NCBI RefSeq assembly: GCF_003058225.1
Contig: NZ_QBUG01000001.1
Span: forward strand, 186,001 to 250,000
Reading direction: 5' to 3'
From: Promicromonospora sp. AC04
GTDB lineage: Bacteria; Actinomycetota; Actinomycetes; Actinomycetales; Cellulomonadaceae
Length of the DNA stretch: 64,000 bases
Below the pieces are notes generated by a model. That model made no database searches. It was not told the origin of the DNA and was given only the letters and a program-made list of their open reading frames with translations. The number at the start of each line of letters is the position of its first letter. Positions within the stretch are counted from its first letter, which is position 1. Made by a program: the position numbers and the translations under genes. Positions 38,420 through 47,840 of this stretch are shown in pieces.

Positions 38420-40270
38420 ATGACGACGCAAGAGACCTCGACGGAATCACCGCACACGTTCCAGGTCGACCTCCGCGGGTTGGTCGACCTGTTGTCCCAG
38501 CACCTGTACGCGAGCCCGCGCGTCTACGTGCGCGAGCTGCTCCAGAACGGCATCGACGCGATCACCGCGCGGCGCGCCATCGACCCCGGCGCTCCCGGCA
38601 CGGTGCGCATCCGGGCCACCGGTTCGGCGCTGCGGGTCACCGACTCGGGCATCGGCCTGAGCGAGCCCGAGGTGCACCAGCTCCTGGCCACTATCGGGCG
38701 CAGCTCCAAGCGCGACGGCCTCCAGGAGGCCCGCAAGGAGTTCCTCGGCCAGTTCGGCATCGGCCTGCTGGCCTGTTTCGTCGTGGCCGAGACCATCCGG
38801 GTGGTGAGCCGCTCGGCGCGCGTGTCCGATGCGCTGCCCGTGGAGTGGATCGCCCGCGGTGACGGCTCCTACACGGTCCGCACCCTGGAGCCGGCCGAGC
38901 ACCCCGAGCCGGGGACGACCGTCCACCTCACGGCCCGTCGCGGCAGCGAGCAGTGGTTCGAGGCGTCCACCGTGGCCGACCTCGCCGCCGGCTTCGGGGC
39001 GCTCCTGCCCTACGACGTGCGCGTGGGCGACGAGCGGATCACCGGCCGGCGGCCCCCGTGGGAGGCCGAGCACACCAGCCCGACGGCGCGGGCCACCGCA
39101 CTGTCCGCCTACTGTCAGGACACGTTCGGCTTCGCGCCGCTCGACTCGATCGAGCTGGACCTGCCGCTGGTCGGCATCCGCGGCGTCGCCTACGTGCTGC
39201 CCGGCGTCGTCAGCCCGGCGCAGCGCGGCGGGCACCGCGTGCACCTCAAGGGCATGCTGCTCACCGACCGCGCCGAGACCCTGCTGCCCGACTGGGCGTT
39301 CTTCGTGCGGTGCGTGCTGGACACCGACTCCCTGCGGCCAACGGCCAGCCGCGAACAGCTCTACGAGGACGAGACGCTCGCGGCGGTCCGCGAGGCACTC
39401 GGCGACCGGGTTCGCGACTGGCTCGCGCAGCTCGCGACCACGTCGCCGGAGCGCCTGCGGCGCTTCCTCGCCGTGCATCACCTGGGGGTCAAGGCGCTCG
39501 CGCTGCACGACGACGACGTCCTGCGCACCATGCTGCCCTGGCTGCCCTTCGAGACGTCGGAGGGAGAGCTCACGCTCGACGACCTCGCCCGGCGGCACCG
39601 GACCGTGCACTTCACGCGCACGGTCGACGAGTTCCGGCAGGTCTCGGCCATCGCCGCGGCGCAGGGCATGGCCGTCGTCAACGGCGGCTACACCTACGAC
39701 GCGGCGCTCGTCGAGGCGCTCCCGCTGGCCCGGCCCGACGTCGCAGTCGAGGAGCTCGACGCGTCGGTGGTGACCGCGCACCTCGATCACCTGGACCCGG
39801 CGGCCGAGCTGGAGCTCGCGCCGTTCCTGGCGACCGCCCGGGCGCGGCTCGACCCGCTGGACTGCGACGTCGTGGTGCGCGCGTTCCATCCGGCGTCCCT
39901 GGCGGCGGTCCACCTGGACGACCGTTCCACCCGGCACGAGCGCGCCCGCGCCGACGCCGAGGGCCAGGCCGACGACCTCTGGGCCGGCATCCTCGGCTCC
40001 CTGCGCGACGAGGCGCCGCGCGCCCGGCTCGTGCTGAACCACCTCAACCCGCTGGTGCGGCGCATCGCCGGGCTGCCCGACGCCGACCTGGCGGGCGTCG
40101 CCGTCGAGGCCCTCTACGGGCAGTCGCTGCTCCAGGCGCGGCGGCCCCTGCGGCCGGTGGACCAGGCGCTCGTGAACCGCGCGTTCGGCGAGCTGCTGGA
40201 GTGGGCCGCTCCCACCCTCCCGGCGGCACCCGACGACCGGCCTGACAACACCCAGGAGACCGACCGATGA
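38420..40270 (+). CDS. Divergent HSP90-family (HtpG-like) ATPase
   Basis: A 616-residue protein of HtpG size and domain order but far from canonical HtpG. The GHKL ATP site is complete: N-box RELLQNGIDA (Asn at about 43), G1 TDSGIGLS (Asp at about 75) and G2 GQFGIGLLACF (about 110-120), then TVHLTAR. A middle domain has LDLPLVGIRGVAYVLPG and RPTASREQLYED. The C-terminal third is Ala/Leu/Arg-rich, unlike HtpG, and lacks the usual dimerisation motif. Its stop overlaps the ATG of the TPR gene, so the two products are made together. It may be a dedicated chaperone for that partner; clients are unknown. An in-frame ATG at 38387 is less likely. Confidence 0.85.
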   Translation: MTTQETSTESPHTFQVDLRGLVDLLSQHLYASPRVYVRELLQNGIDAITARRAIDPGAPGTVRIRATGSALRVTDSGIGLSEPEVHQLLATIGRSSKRDGLQEARKEFLGQFGIGLLACFVVAETIRVVSRSARVSDALPVEWIARGDGSYTVRTLEPAEHPEPGTTVHLTARRGSEQWFEASTVADLAAGFGALLPYDVRVGDERITGRRPPWEAEHTSPTARATALSAYCQDTFGFAPLDSIELDLPLVGIRGVAYVLPGVVSPAQRGGHRVHLKGMLLTDRAETLLPDWAFFVRCVLDTDSLRPTASREQLYEDETLAAVREALGDRVRDWLAQLATTSPERLRRFLAVHHLGVKALALHDDDVLRTMLPWLPFETSEGELTLDDLARRHRTVHFTRTVDEFRQVSAIAAAQGMAVVNGGYTYDAALVEALPLARPDVAVEELDASVVTAHLDHLDPAAELELAPFLATARARLDPLDCDVVVRAFHPASLAAVHLDDRSTRHERARADAEGQADDLWAGILGSLRDEAPRARLVLNHLNPLVRRIAGLPDADLAGVAVEALYGQSLLQARRPLRPVDQALVNRAFGELLEWAAPTLPAAPDDRPDNTQETDR

Positions 40271-42585
40271 CCGAGATCATCAACCTCGCGACGCTCCAGG
40301 TGGCGATCTGGGAGAACACCCAGCGCCCGCACGGCACCTCGAGGGCGGCCGCCGCCGAGAGCATCCTCGACCAGGCGGTGCAGATCGGGCCGCAGGCGGA
40401 GATCAGGGCCATCTTCCACCTGATCAACGCCTACGAGTTCAGCGCGGACCGGCACAAGGCGCTCGTCCCGTTCGCCCGCGTGCTGCGGTTGTGGGACCAG
40501 GACCCGAGCGTCTTCGACCCGTCCAGCACCCGCTCCCTGTTCTGGGACTTCAAGTGGATGACGACCGGCATGCTCGACCTGCCCCAGGTGTCGCTGGCCG
40601 CCATCGAGAACTGGCTCCTGGAGATGGACCGCCGCTACCGGCTGGCCGGACACACCGAGCGGGCCGTGCGGATGTCCGAGTTCTACATCGCCGACCATGT
40701 GGGCGACGCCGAGCGGGCGCGGCGGGCGTTCGACGGCTGGCTCGCCGCTGCGCGCGGCGAGATGGCGGACTGCCACGCCTGCGAGACCGCCCGGCAGGGC
40801 GAGTTCCACTCCGACGGCGGCGACGACAGGAAGGCGGTCGAGCACTGGGGACCCGTCCTCGACGGCCGGCTGACCTGCGCCGAGGAGCCGCATCGCACGC
40901 TGGCACGCTCGCTGCTCCCCCTGGTGCGGCTCGGCCGGCTCGACGACGCCCGGACGAACCATATGCGCGGCTACCCCATGGTCAAGGGCTCGGAGAGCCT
41001 GATGCCGTCGGTGGCCAGGCACATCGAGTTCTGCGCACTGACGGGCAACGAGGCGCGCGGGCTCGAGCTCCTCGCCGACACGCCCGCCTACTTCCAGGCC
41101 GACGGCGAGCCCGAGCCCCGCATGGGCTACTACGCGGTGGCCGCGCTCCTCATGGACCGGCTGGTCGCGCTCGGCCGGGGCGACCTCCCGGTCACCGGCC
41201 CGGCCGGCCGCACGTGGACCGCCGCCGAGCTGGCCGGGCACGCCCGAGCCGAAGCGCTCACCCTGGCCGGCCGGTTCGACACGCGCAACGGCACGACGGC
41301 GGTTAGCGAGCGAGTCCGGGCCCGCCTGGACGCCGCGCCGCTCCTGGACCGGCTCCCGCTGGGCCTGCGCGCGGTGCTGCCTGCGGCCGAGGCCGCTCCC
41401 GAGGGTGGCACCGAGGACGGCGCCGAGGGTGACCTGCGGACCGAGGCGGGCTCCGCCGTCGGGCAGCCGGGCGAGACCGAAGCGGCGGACGCCGACGAGA
41501 TGCCCACCACCGTCCGCGAGGTGCTCGACGGGTACAGCAGTGCCAGGGAGGCCGAGGTTCTGGCGGGAATGCGGTCGGCGATCTCGGAAGCAATCGACCG
41601 CGCCGGCGACGCCGCGTCCCCTGGATGGCGCGCGGCCGCGCACCTGCAGCTCTCCGAGCTCCTGGCCGCCGACGACGACCTGCCCGGTGCCGTGCACCAC
41701 GCGTTCGAAGCGGTGGCCTGGGCCGACCTGGGCGACCGGAGCTCGGCCGCGGTAGCCCGGACCCGGCTGGGTGGTCATCTGATGGCCGGCGGCAGGTTCG
41801 CGGAGGCGGCGCCCGTGCTGGAGCAGGCCCTGCCCGACCTGGATCCCTCCCCCGAGGCGCACGGCGAAGGCACTCTGGTGCAGGTCCGCTGGTGGCTCGG
41901 CGACTGCGCGACGGCGAGGCACGAGCCCGCGGAGGCCGCCAAGCAGTGGCTCGCCGCCGCGCAGATCGCGCAGCACTGGCCGGAGCAGACCGACCATGCG
42001 GTGCTCGCCAACCTCGCCGCGGAGGCCCTGGACAAGGCCGGCGAGAAGGTGTCGGCAGAGCTGGCGTACGAGCGGGCCGCAGACCTGTGGGCCGAGGTCG
42101 GCGACGCGCCGCGCCAGATCCGCGCCACCAGGGCGTGGGCGTGGGCCGTCCGGAACCGCGACGCCGCCGAGGCGAGCCGGATCATGACCGGAGCCACCCG
42201 CGCGTGCGAGGCCGCGCTCGCCGATGCGACCGAACCCGACGAGCTCGCGGAGCTGCGGGTGGAGCTGCCGGAGACGCTCGGCCAGCATGCCCACGTCATC
42301 GCCGAGGAGGACCTGGAGACCGGCCGCTTCCGTGGGCTCTACGACGGCGCCCTGGAGGAGGCGTGCGAGCTGGCGAGCCGCGCCGAGTCGCTCCTGCGGG
42401 AGTCCGACGACGTGGCGCGCTGGTGTCGCAGCGCCCTCCTGGCCGCCGAGCTGGCGGTCGAGGCGGGCAGCACGGCCCGCGGGCTGGAGCTCGTCCTGGC
42501 CGTGGAGGCGAAGATCGAGGGCGACGACGAGCTCAGCGCCTTCAGCGGCCACGCGGGCTGGATCCGCGACCAGGTAACCGCCTGA
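40267..42585 (+). CDS. TPR-repeat protein coupled to the HSP90-like ATPase
   Basis: A 772-residue, probably cytoplasmic, all-helical protein. The N-terminal half (about 1-375) has helix pairs with RHKALVPFARVLRLWDQDP, a Cys pair in MADCHACETARQGEF (about 172-175) and HMRGYPMVKGSESLMPSVARHIEF. An acidic low-complexity linker (about 377-415) follows. The C-terminal half has tetratricopeptide-like repeats (HLQLSELLAADDDLPGAVHHAFEAVAWADLGD; VLANLAAEALDKAGEKVSAELAYERAADLWAEVGD; ELVLAVEAKIEG). No catalytic motif is visible. In eukaryotes TPR proteins dock on HSP90, so a bacterial parallel is plausible; this is inference. A bidirectional terminator follows. Confidence 0.8.
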   Translation: MTEIINLATLQVAIWENTQRPHGTSRAAAAESILDQAVQIGPQAEIRAIFHLINAYEFSADRHKALVPFARVLRLWDQDPSVFDPSSTRSLFWDFKWMTTGMLDLPQVSLAAIENWLLEMDRRYRLAGHTERAVRMSEFYIADHVGDAERARRAFDGWLAAARGEMADCHACETARQGEFHSDGGDDRKAVEHWGPVLDGRLTCAEEPHRTLARSLLPLVRLGRLDDARTNHMRGYPMVKGSESLMPSVARHIEFCALTGNEARGLELLADTPAYFQADGEPEPRMGYYAVAALLMDRLVALGRGDLPVTGPAGRTWTAAELAGHARAEALTLAGRFDTRNGTTAVSERVRARLDAAPLLDRLPLGLRAVLPAAEAAPEGGTEDGAEGDLRTEAGSAVGQPGETEAADADEMPTTVREVLDGYSSAREAEVLAGMRSAISEAIDRAGDAASPGWRAAAHLQLSELLAADDDLPGAVHHAFEAVAWADLGDRSSAAVARTRLGGHLMAGGRFAEAAPVLEQALPDLDPSPEAHGEGTLVQVRWWLGDCATARHEPAEAAKQWLAAAQIAQHWPEQTDHAVLANLAAEALDKAGEKVSAELAYERAADLWAEVGDAPRQIRATRAWAWAVRNRDAAEASRIMTGATRACEAALADATEPDELAELRVELPETLGQHAHVIAEEDLETGRFRGLYDGALEEACELASRAESLLRESDDVARWCRSALLAAELAVEAGSTARGLELVLAVEAKIEGDDELSAFSGHAGWIRDQVTA

Positions 42586-42602
42586 CCCCCCGCCTCTGCC
42601 TC

Positions 42603-42665
42603 TGTTGTGGGCGTGATCGTTGCGCCTAAGACGGGCAAGTGGTCGTAACGATCACGCCCACAACA
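42603..42665. terminator. Bidirectional terminator after the HSP90-TPR operon
   Basis: A 22-bp stem with one mismatch (42603-42624 with 42644-42665) and a 19-base loop between convergent genes. Confidence 0.7.
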
Positions 42666-42697
42666 AACGGCTCGGGGTCGCCGTCGTCGGTTCTCGG

Positions 42698-43354
42698 TCA
42701 GCGGCGCGCCACGACCGGGTGCGGCACCGCCCGGTACAGCCTGATCGACGCGAGCAGCAGCCAGGCGAACCCGACCACTACCGCCAGCCACAGGCCGCCC
42801 ATCCCGGCGGGCCCCAGGGCGGCGCCCCCGATAAATCCCACGAGGATCACGACGCCCGCGACCCGTGACCAGGCCGCGCGCCCGCGCTCGCCCTGCCGGG
42901 TGAGCCACCCGCCGAGCAGGAACGCCGCCACCGCGAACGCGATGAACCCGATGCCCCCGAACGCGAGGTGCAGGATGCCGGAGATCCCCGGGGTCGTCGC
43001 ACCGTCCTGACCGGGCGGGAACCCGGGCATCGGGTCGGGCGGGAAGATCGCGCTCGCGACCATCGCCGCGCCGTAGATCCCGACTCCGATCCCCGTGCCG
43101 CGGGCTCCCGCGCGAACCATGCCGATGCCCGCCACCAGCACCATCACGCCGCTCAGGGCCAGGTTGGTGATCTGCATCCAGCCACCCTCACCCAGCATGA
43201 GCACGCTGAGCGGGTGCCGCGTGAAGTCGAACCCCTCCCGGGTGAGCGCCAGGACCAACCCGACGACCAGGTAGAACGGCCCCGCGACCACACCCCAGCC
43301 GAGCATCGACCGCGTCACCGCGGCAGCCGTGTCGAACTCCGTCTCCTGCGCCAT
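42698..43354 (-). CDS. DUF998 family membrane protein 2
   Basis: A 218-residue protein with about six membrane helices. The conserved DUF998 loop FPPDPMPGFPPG and the HPLSVLMLGEGGWMQITN segment after span 1 are clear. The ATG at 43354 has GGAGG nine bases upstream; a longer open frame to 43894 is a shadow. It belongs to the same broad family as 27507-28244, but the two share only the general layout. Function unknown. Confidence 0.8.
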   Translation of the reverse strand: MAQETEFDTAAAVTRSMLGWGVVAGPFYLVVGLVLALTREGFDFTRHPLSVLMLGEGGWMQITNLALSGVMVLVAGIGMVRAGARGTGIGVGIYGAAMVASAIFPPDPMPGFPPGQDGATTPGISGILHLAFGGIGFIAFAVAAFLLGGWLTRQGERGRAAWSRVAGVVILVGFIGGAALGPAGMGGLWLAVVVGFAWLLLASIRLYRAVPHPVVARR

Positions 43355-43482
43355 CTCGTCCTCCGAGTGCTGTCCCGCCGGACCCGATGCCGGCGGCCTG
43401 CGGGGGTAGACGGCCTCGACCCGGCAAACTGAGCGGCTGCACGCTGCCCGCGCGGAGACATGTACCTCAGTCGACGTGTACC

Positions 43483-44223
43483 TCAGTCCGAGTTCGCGCC
43501 ATCCTGCACGAGGAGGCGCTCCCGCTGCCAGGCGGTGACCTCGCGAACGATGCGAACCCACAGCACCAGTGCGACGACCATGCCGATGCTCGACACGACC
43601 TCGAGCGGCACCACGACGTTCGACGCCAGCTCGGTCAGGCCCGCCGAGGTGCGCGACGAGGTCTTGTCTGCCGATTCTCCGACGAAGTAACCGACCAGCC
43701 ACGCGGCCCACCACCAGCCGATCCCGGTGGCCGGCCGAGGAGACGTCGCTCGTCGCACGTCGCGGACTACCTGGTACGGGAACCACAGGTTGACGACCGG
43801 GACCGCCCACCCGAGCCAGGCCCAGACCTTCCCTCGCTCGTGGACGAAGGACGGGTTCGCGCCCTGGGCCGACATCCTGCTCTTGTACAACCACAGACCG
43901 GAGACGGCGTACGCGGCGAGAGCGACCGGCAAGACGAGCGTGCCAACCATGTCGTAAGCGGTGAACGCTGACTCAATGGGGCTCAGCCCGAGGTCCGCCG
44001 CGTCTGCGAAGGCGTCCGCGGCCTGCGGCGCGAGCGCCGTCTGAGTCACCTGCACGACAGTCCAGGTCACGGCGAGAACGATGCTGGCTACTCCGAGTCC
44101 CGCGTGAGCCTTCAGCGGCGGCACCGTGTACAGCGGTGCACCGTACGTGTACTGCGGGGTGGGCGGCGCGGCGGTCGGCGTCGATCCGGCGGGCGGGGCG
44201 AACGGATCGTGGGACTGCGTCAT
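43483..44223 (-). CDS. DUF4328 domain-containing membrane protein 2
   Basis: A 246-residue membrane protein with a Pro/Thr-rich, Tyr-containing cytoplasmic head (about 1-40) and five or six spans. VWAWLGWAVPVVNLWFPYQVVRDVRRAT and the closing VLWVRIVREVTAWQRERL define DUF4328 and match the copy at 37596-38264. Function unknown. The ATG at 44223 has GGAGAGG seven bases upstream. It and the DUF998 gene downstream lie on the same strand 128 bp apart. Confidence 0.8.
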   Translation of the reverse strand: MTQSHDPFAPPAGSTPTAAPPTPQYTYGAPLYTVPPLKAHAGLGVASIVLAVTWTVVQVTQTALAPQAADAFADAADLGLSPIESAFTAYDMVGTLVLPVALAAYAVSGLWLYKSRMSAQGANPSFVHERGKVWAWLGWAVPVVNLWFPYQVVRDVRRATSPRPATGIGWWWAAWLVGYFVGESADKTSSRTSAGLTELASNVVVPLEVVSSIGMVVALVLWVRIVREVTAWQRERLLVQDGANSD

Positions 44224-44377
44224 CGGCGGTGCCTCTCCATGCTGGGGAACACCCGAACGCTAGCCGTGCAAGACGACCGGGTTTCACCAAATGGCGGGTG
44301 ATTTAGGCAGCGGCTGATCCGCTCGCTGCCTACGCCACGTTCCGCCGGTTCACCAGGCGTCGAGCGTCCCACCCCTA

Positions 44378-44416
44378 CACACTGCACGCGACACGCGGAC
44401 GATGGCGTGCAGTGTG
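44378..44416. other. Perfect 12-bp hairpin upstream of the RNase J terminator
   Basis: CACACTGCACGC (44378-44389) pairs with GCGTGCAGTGTG (44405-44416) around a 15-base loop. It lies 48 bp beyond the main terminator and may be a back-up terminator or an operator-like palindrome. Confidence 0.45.
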
Positions 44417-44464
44417 TTGGATTCGCCACCCGGCGATGCCGCCGTGAGTGGTGTCCGGTCATGT

Positions 44465-44517
44465 GAGGACGGGGTGGTGTCCCTGACCGGTTCGATCAGG
44501 GACACCACCCCGTCCTC
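44465..44517 (-). terminator. Terminator of the RNase J gene
   Basis: A perfect 22-bp stem (44465-44486 with 44496-44517) with a nine-base loop, 40 bp after the rnj stop codon. Confidence 0.8.
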
Positions 44518-44556
44518 GTGTGCGAGGGCCACCCTGCCTGGGCAACCCGGCGTCGG

Positions 44557-46242
44557 TTACGCCTCCACGACCACCGGCACGATCATCGGCTTGCGGCGCA
44601 GCCGCGTCGCCACGTAGCGCCCGATGGTGCGGCGCATGATCTGCTGCAGCTGGTGAGTGTCCGTGGCCCCGCCCGCGATCGCGTTCTCCAGCGCCGCGGT
44701 GACCTCCGGCATCACCTTGTCGAACACCGAGGCGTCCTCGGCCATGCCCCGCGCGAGCACCTGCGGCGGCGCGAGCACCTTGCCCGTGGCCGTGTCGATG
44801 ACCGCAAAGACGGACACGAAGCCCTCCTGCCCGAGGACCACACGGTCCTTGAGCTCGGCGTCGGTGATCTCGCCGACCGACGACCCGTCGACGTACACGT
44901 ACCCGCACGGCACGGCGCCGACCACTGAGGCCTTGCCGTCCACCAGGTCGACCACCACGCCGTCCTCGGCGAGCACCACCCGGTCGGCCGGCACGCCGGT
45001 CCGGACCGCGAGCGCCCCGTTGGCCACGAGGTGGCGCACCTCGCCGTGCACCGGCATGACGTTCTTGGGCTTGAGGATGTTGTAGCAGTACGTGAGCTCG
45101 CCGGCCGAGGCGTGCCCGGAGACGTGCACCTTGGCGTTGCCGCCGTGCACGACGCGCGCGCCGAGGCGGGTGAGTCCGTTGATGATGCGGAACACGGCGT
45201 TCTCGTTGCCGGGGATCAGCGACGACGCGAGGATCACGGTGTCGCCGAACTCGACCTGCACCTTGTGGTCGCCGTTGGCCATGCGCGACAGCGCGGCCAT
45301 GGGCTCGCCCTGCGAGCCGGTCGACATGTAGACGATCTGGTCGTCGGGCAGCGAGTCGGCCTTCTTCAGGTCGATCAGCACGCCCGGCGGCACGTCGAGG
45401 TAGCCGAGGTCGGCGGCGATGCCCATGTTGCGCACCATGGAGCGCCCCACGAGCGCGACGCGGCGACCGTGGGCGTGCGCGGCGCGCAGCACCTGCTGCA
45501 CGCGGTGCACGTGCGACGAGAAGGACGCGACGATGATCCGCTTGTCCGCGTGCGCGAAGACGTTGTCGAGCACCGGCCCGATCTCGGCCTCGGGCGTCAC
45601 GAAGCCGGGCACCTCGGCGTTGGTGGAGTCCACCATGAAGAGGTCCACGCCCTTCTCGCCGAGGCGGGCGAAGGCGCGCAGGTCGGTGATGCGGCCGTCG
45701 AGCGGCAGCTGGTCCATCTTGAAGTCACCGGTGTGCAGCACGGTGCCCGCGGCGGTCGTGACCGCCACGGCGAGCGCGTCCGGGATGGAGTGGTTGACCG
45801 CGACGAACTCGCAGTCGAAGATGCCGAGCTTCTCGCGCTGCCCTTCCTTCACCTCGAGGGTGTAGGGCTTGATGCGGTGCTCCTTGAGCTTCGCCTCGAT
45901 GAACGCGAGCGTCAGGCGCGAGCCGACCAGCGGGATGTCCTGACGGAGCCGCAGCAGGTACGGCACGGCACCGATGTGGTCCTCGTGGCCGTGCGTCAGG
46001 ACTATCGCCTCGATGTCGTCGAGACGGTCCTTGATGTAGTCGAAGTCCGGCAGGATCAGGTCCACGCCGGGCTGGTTGTCCTCGGGGAAGAGGACGCCGC
46101 AGTCGATGATGAGCAGCCTTCCGGCGTGCTCCAGTACTGCCATGTTGCGTCCCACCTCGCCCAGGCCGCCGAGGGCGACCACTCGCAGGCCGCCTTCGGG
46201 CAGCGCAGGGGGTAGGGACAGTTCAGGGTGAGGATGACTCAC
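44557..46242 (-). CDS. rnj: Ribonuclease J
   Basis: A 561-residue metallo-beta-lactamase/beta-CASP RNase with endonuclease and 5'-3' exonuclease activity in RNA decay and maturation. Zinc motif HGHEDH is at about 84-89; VLHTGDFKMD, SSHVHRVQQVLRAA and VSGHAS...MPVHGE supply the other metal and beta-CASP motifs. Start is GTG at 46242 with TTGGAGG four to five bases upstream; this gives the usual family length. dapA lies 34 bp upstream on the same strand, the order typical of actinobacteria. Confidence 0.96.
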   Translation of the reverse strand: MSHPHPELSLPPALPEGGLRVVALGGLGEVGRNMAVLEHAGRLLIIDCGVLFPEDNQPGVDLILPDFDYIKDRLDDIEAIVLTHGHEDHIGAVPYLLRLRQDIPLVGSRLTLAFIEAKLKEHRIKPYTLEVKEGQREKLGIFDCEFVAVNHSIPDALAVAVTTAAGTVLHTGDFKMDQLPLDGRITDLRAFARLGEKGVDLFMVDSTNAEVPGFVTPEAEIGPVLDNVFAHADKRIIVASFSSHVHRVQQVLRAAHAHGRRVALVGRSMVRNMGIAADLGYLDVPPGVLIDLKKADSLPDDQIVYMSTGSQGEPMAALSRMANGDHKVQVEFGDTVILASSLIPGNENAVFRIINGLTRLGARVVHGGNAKVHVSGHASAGELTYCYNILKPKNVMPVHGEVRHLVANGALAVRTGVPADRVVLAEDGVVVDLVDGKASVVGAVPCGYVYVDGSSVGEITDAELKDRVVLGQEGFVSVFAVIDTATGKVLAPPQVLARGMAEDASVFDKVMPEVTAALENAIAGGATDTHQLQQIMRRTIGRYVATRLRRKPMIVPVVVEA

Positions 46243-46276
46243 GTGGCCTCCAAGGCCTCGTTCCAACAGAAAAGTT

Positions 46277-47248
46277 TCAGTGCCCGACGGCGGAGCTCGC
46301 CTCCGCGAGCTCGCTCACCTCGGGAAGGTGCGCGGTGTCGTCGCCGCGCAGCAGGCCGGCCTCCGCCAGCACCGCGCGCAGGGCGACTACCTCGTCGTCC
46401 GACGCCGCGACGTTCGGCAGACGCAGGAACCGGTTGTCCGTGACGCCGAGGATCTCGAGCGCCGCCTTGGCCATCACGGCCTGGGCGCCCGCGCCGTTCA
46501 TCGCGTCGATGACGCCGGTGGTGGTGCGGTAGACCTCGATCGCTCCGGCGATGTCGCCGGCGTCGAACCGGCGGACCGTCTCCGCGAAGTGTGCGCCGAC
46601 CACGTGGGCCGACACGGACACGATACCCGCACCGCCGACGCTCAGGAACGGCAGCAGCAGCCCGTCGTCGCCGGAGTACCAGGCCAGGCCGGTGCTCGCG
46701 GCGAGCTTTCCGCCGCCGTAGACGTCGCCGGTCGCGTCCTTGTTCGCGATGATCCGGGGGTGCTGCGCGAGGCGCAGGTACGTCTCCGGCGCGATGCGCA
46801 CCGCCGTGCGGCCCGGAACGTCGTACAGCATCACCGGGAGGTCCGTGGCGTCGGCGACGGCGGTGATGTGCTGGTACAGGCCCTCCTGGCTGGGCCGCGA
46901 GTAGTAGGGGGAGACGACGAGCAGGCCGTCCGCGCCGGACTCCGCGGCCTGCTCGGCCATGCGGATCGCGTGCACGGTGTCGTTCGACCCGGCGCCCGCA
47001 AGGACCGCCGCGCGGTCGCCCACGGCCTCGACGACCGCGGTGACGAGCTCCGCCTTCTCGGGGGCGTGCGTCACCGGGGACTCGCCGGTGGTGCCGGACA
47101 GGACGAGGCCGTCGTTGCCGTCGTCGACCAGCTTCTTCGCCAGCTTCACCGCTGCCTTCAGGTCCACGGCGCCGTCGGGCGTCATCGGGGTGACCATCGC
47201 AGTCAGGACCGCGCCGAACGGGCGCGCGGGAACAGTGGGAAGAACCAT
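46277..47248 (-). CDS. dapA: 4-hydroxy-tetrahydrodipicolinate synthase
   Basis: A 323-residue TIM-barrel aldolase, first enzyme of the diaminopimelate/lysine branch, condensing pyruvate with aspartate semialdehyde. The Schiff-base Lys is at about 170 (IIANKDATGD), the proton-relay Tyr at about 142 (LYDVPGRT), and GTTGES binds the substrate. Lysine feedback residues cannot be judged by eye. It has about 25 extra residues at the C-terminus (HLPEVSELAEASSAVGH). Transcribed with rnj. Confidence 0.96.
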   Translation of the reverse strand: MVLPTVPARPFGAVLTAMVTPMTPDGAVDLKAAVKLAKKLVDDGNDGLVLSGTTGESPVTHAPEKAELVTAVVEAVGDRAAVLAGAGSNDTVHAIRMAEQAAESGADGLLVVSPYYSRPSQEGLYQHITAVADATDLPVMLYDVPGRTAVRIAPETYLRLAQHPRIIANKDATGDVYGGGKLAASTGLAWYSGDDGLLLPFLSVGGAGIVSVSAHVVGAHFAETVRRFDAGDIAGAIEVYRTTTGVIDAMNGAGAQAVMAKAALEILGVTDNRFLRLPNVAASDDEVVALRAVLAEAGLLRGDDTAHLPEVSELAEASSAVGH

Positions 47249-47285
47249 GGGTCCTACCGTACCGTTTACCGCCCCGATACCGGGT

Positions 47286-47750
47286 TCACCGCTCCACCAG
47301 CACGCCGTCCTCGTCCGCGTACACGGTGGCGCCCGGCCGGAAGACGACGCCGCCGATCTCGACGGCCTCGTCCATCACGCCGGCGCCCGCCTTCGACGAC
47401 TTGCGCGGATTGGTGCCCAGCGCCTTCACGCCGAGCTGCAGCCCGCCGAGCGCCACCGAGTCGCGGATCGCGCCGTAGATGATCGCGCCGGCCCAGCCGT
47501 TCTCGATCGCGGCGGCAGCGATGAGGTCGCCCATCAGGGCGCTGCGCAGCGAGCCGCCGCCGTCGACCACCAGGACCGCGCCGTCGCCGGGCGTCTGCGT
47601 CACCGCCTTGACGATGCCGTTGTCCTCGTGGCACCGCACGGTGCGCACGAGACCCGAGAAAGCACGGATCCCGCCGAAGTCGCGTAGCTGCACGGGGAGC
47701 GAGGCCAGCGCCTCGCCGTGCTCGTCGTACAGGTCGGCAGTCGCGGTCAT
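47286..47750 (-). CDS. rraA: RraA-family protein (ribonuclease E activity regulator / aldolase)
   Basis: A 154-residue protein of the RraA family. GGGSLRSALMGDLIAAAAIENGWAGAIIYGAIRDS holds the family core, including the Arg-Asp pair. Members either bind RNase E or act as metal-dependent 4-hydroxy-4-methyl-2-oxoglutarate aldolases and oxaloacetate decarboxylases; sequence alone does not decide. No RNase E gene is in view, though actinobacteria usually have one. ATG at 47750 lies 90 bp from the divergent aldehyde dehydrogenase start. Confidence 0.9.
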   Translation of the reverse strand: MTATADLYDEHGEALASLPVQLRDFGGIRAFSGLVRTVRCHEDNGIVKAVTQTPGDGAVLVVDGGGSLRSALMGDLIAAAAIENGWAGAIIYGAIRDSVALGGLQLGVKALGTNPRKSSKAGAGVMDEAVEIGGVVFRPGATVYADEDGVLVER

Positions 47751-47840
47751 GGTGATCCCCCGTCTCGTTGGCGTGCGCCAGACGATACTCGGTTGCGCGA
47801 CGGGCGCGGACGCGCTTGCGCCTGCGTGGATACTCGGACT

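Larger units (their letters stand above)
44224..44556. other. Intergenic region between RNase J and DUF4328 genes (333 bp)
   Basis: No gene is supported. It contains two strong hairpins (44378-44416 and 44465-44517) and the leader of the DUF4328 gene. Confidence 0.6.
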
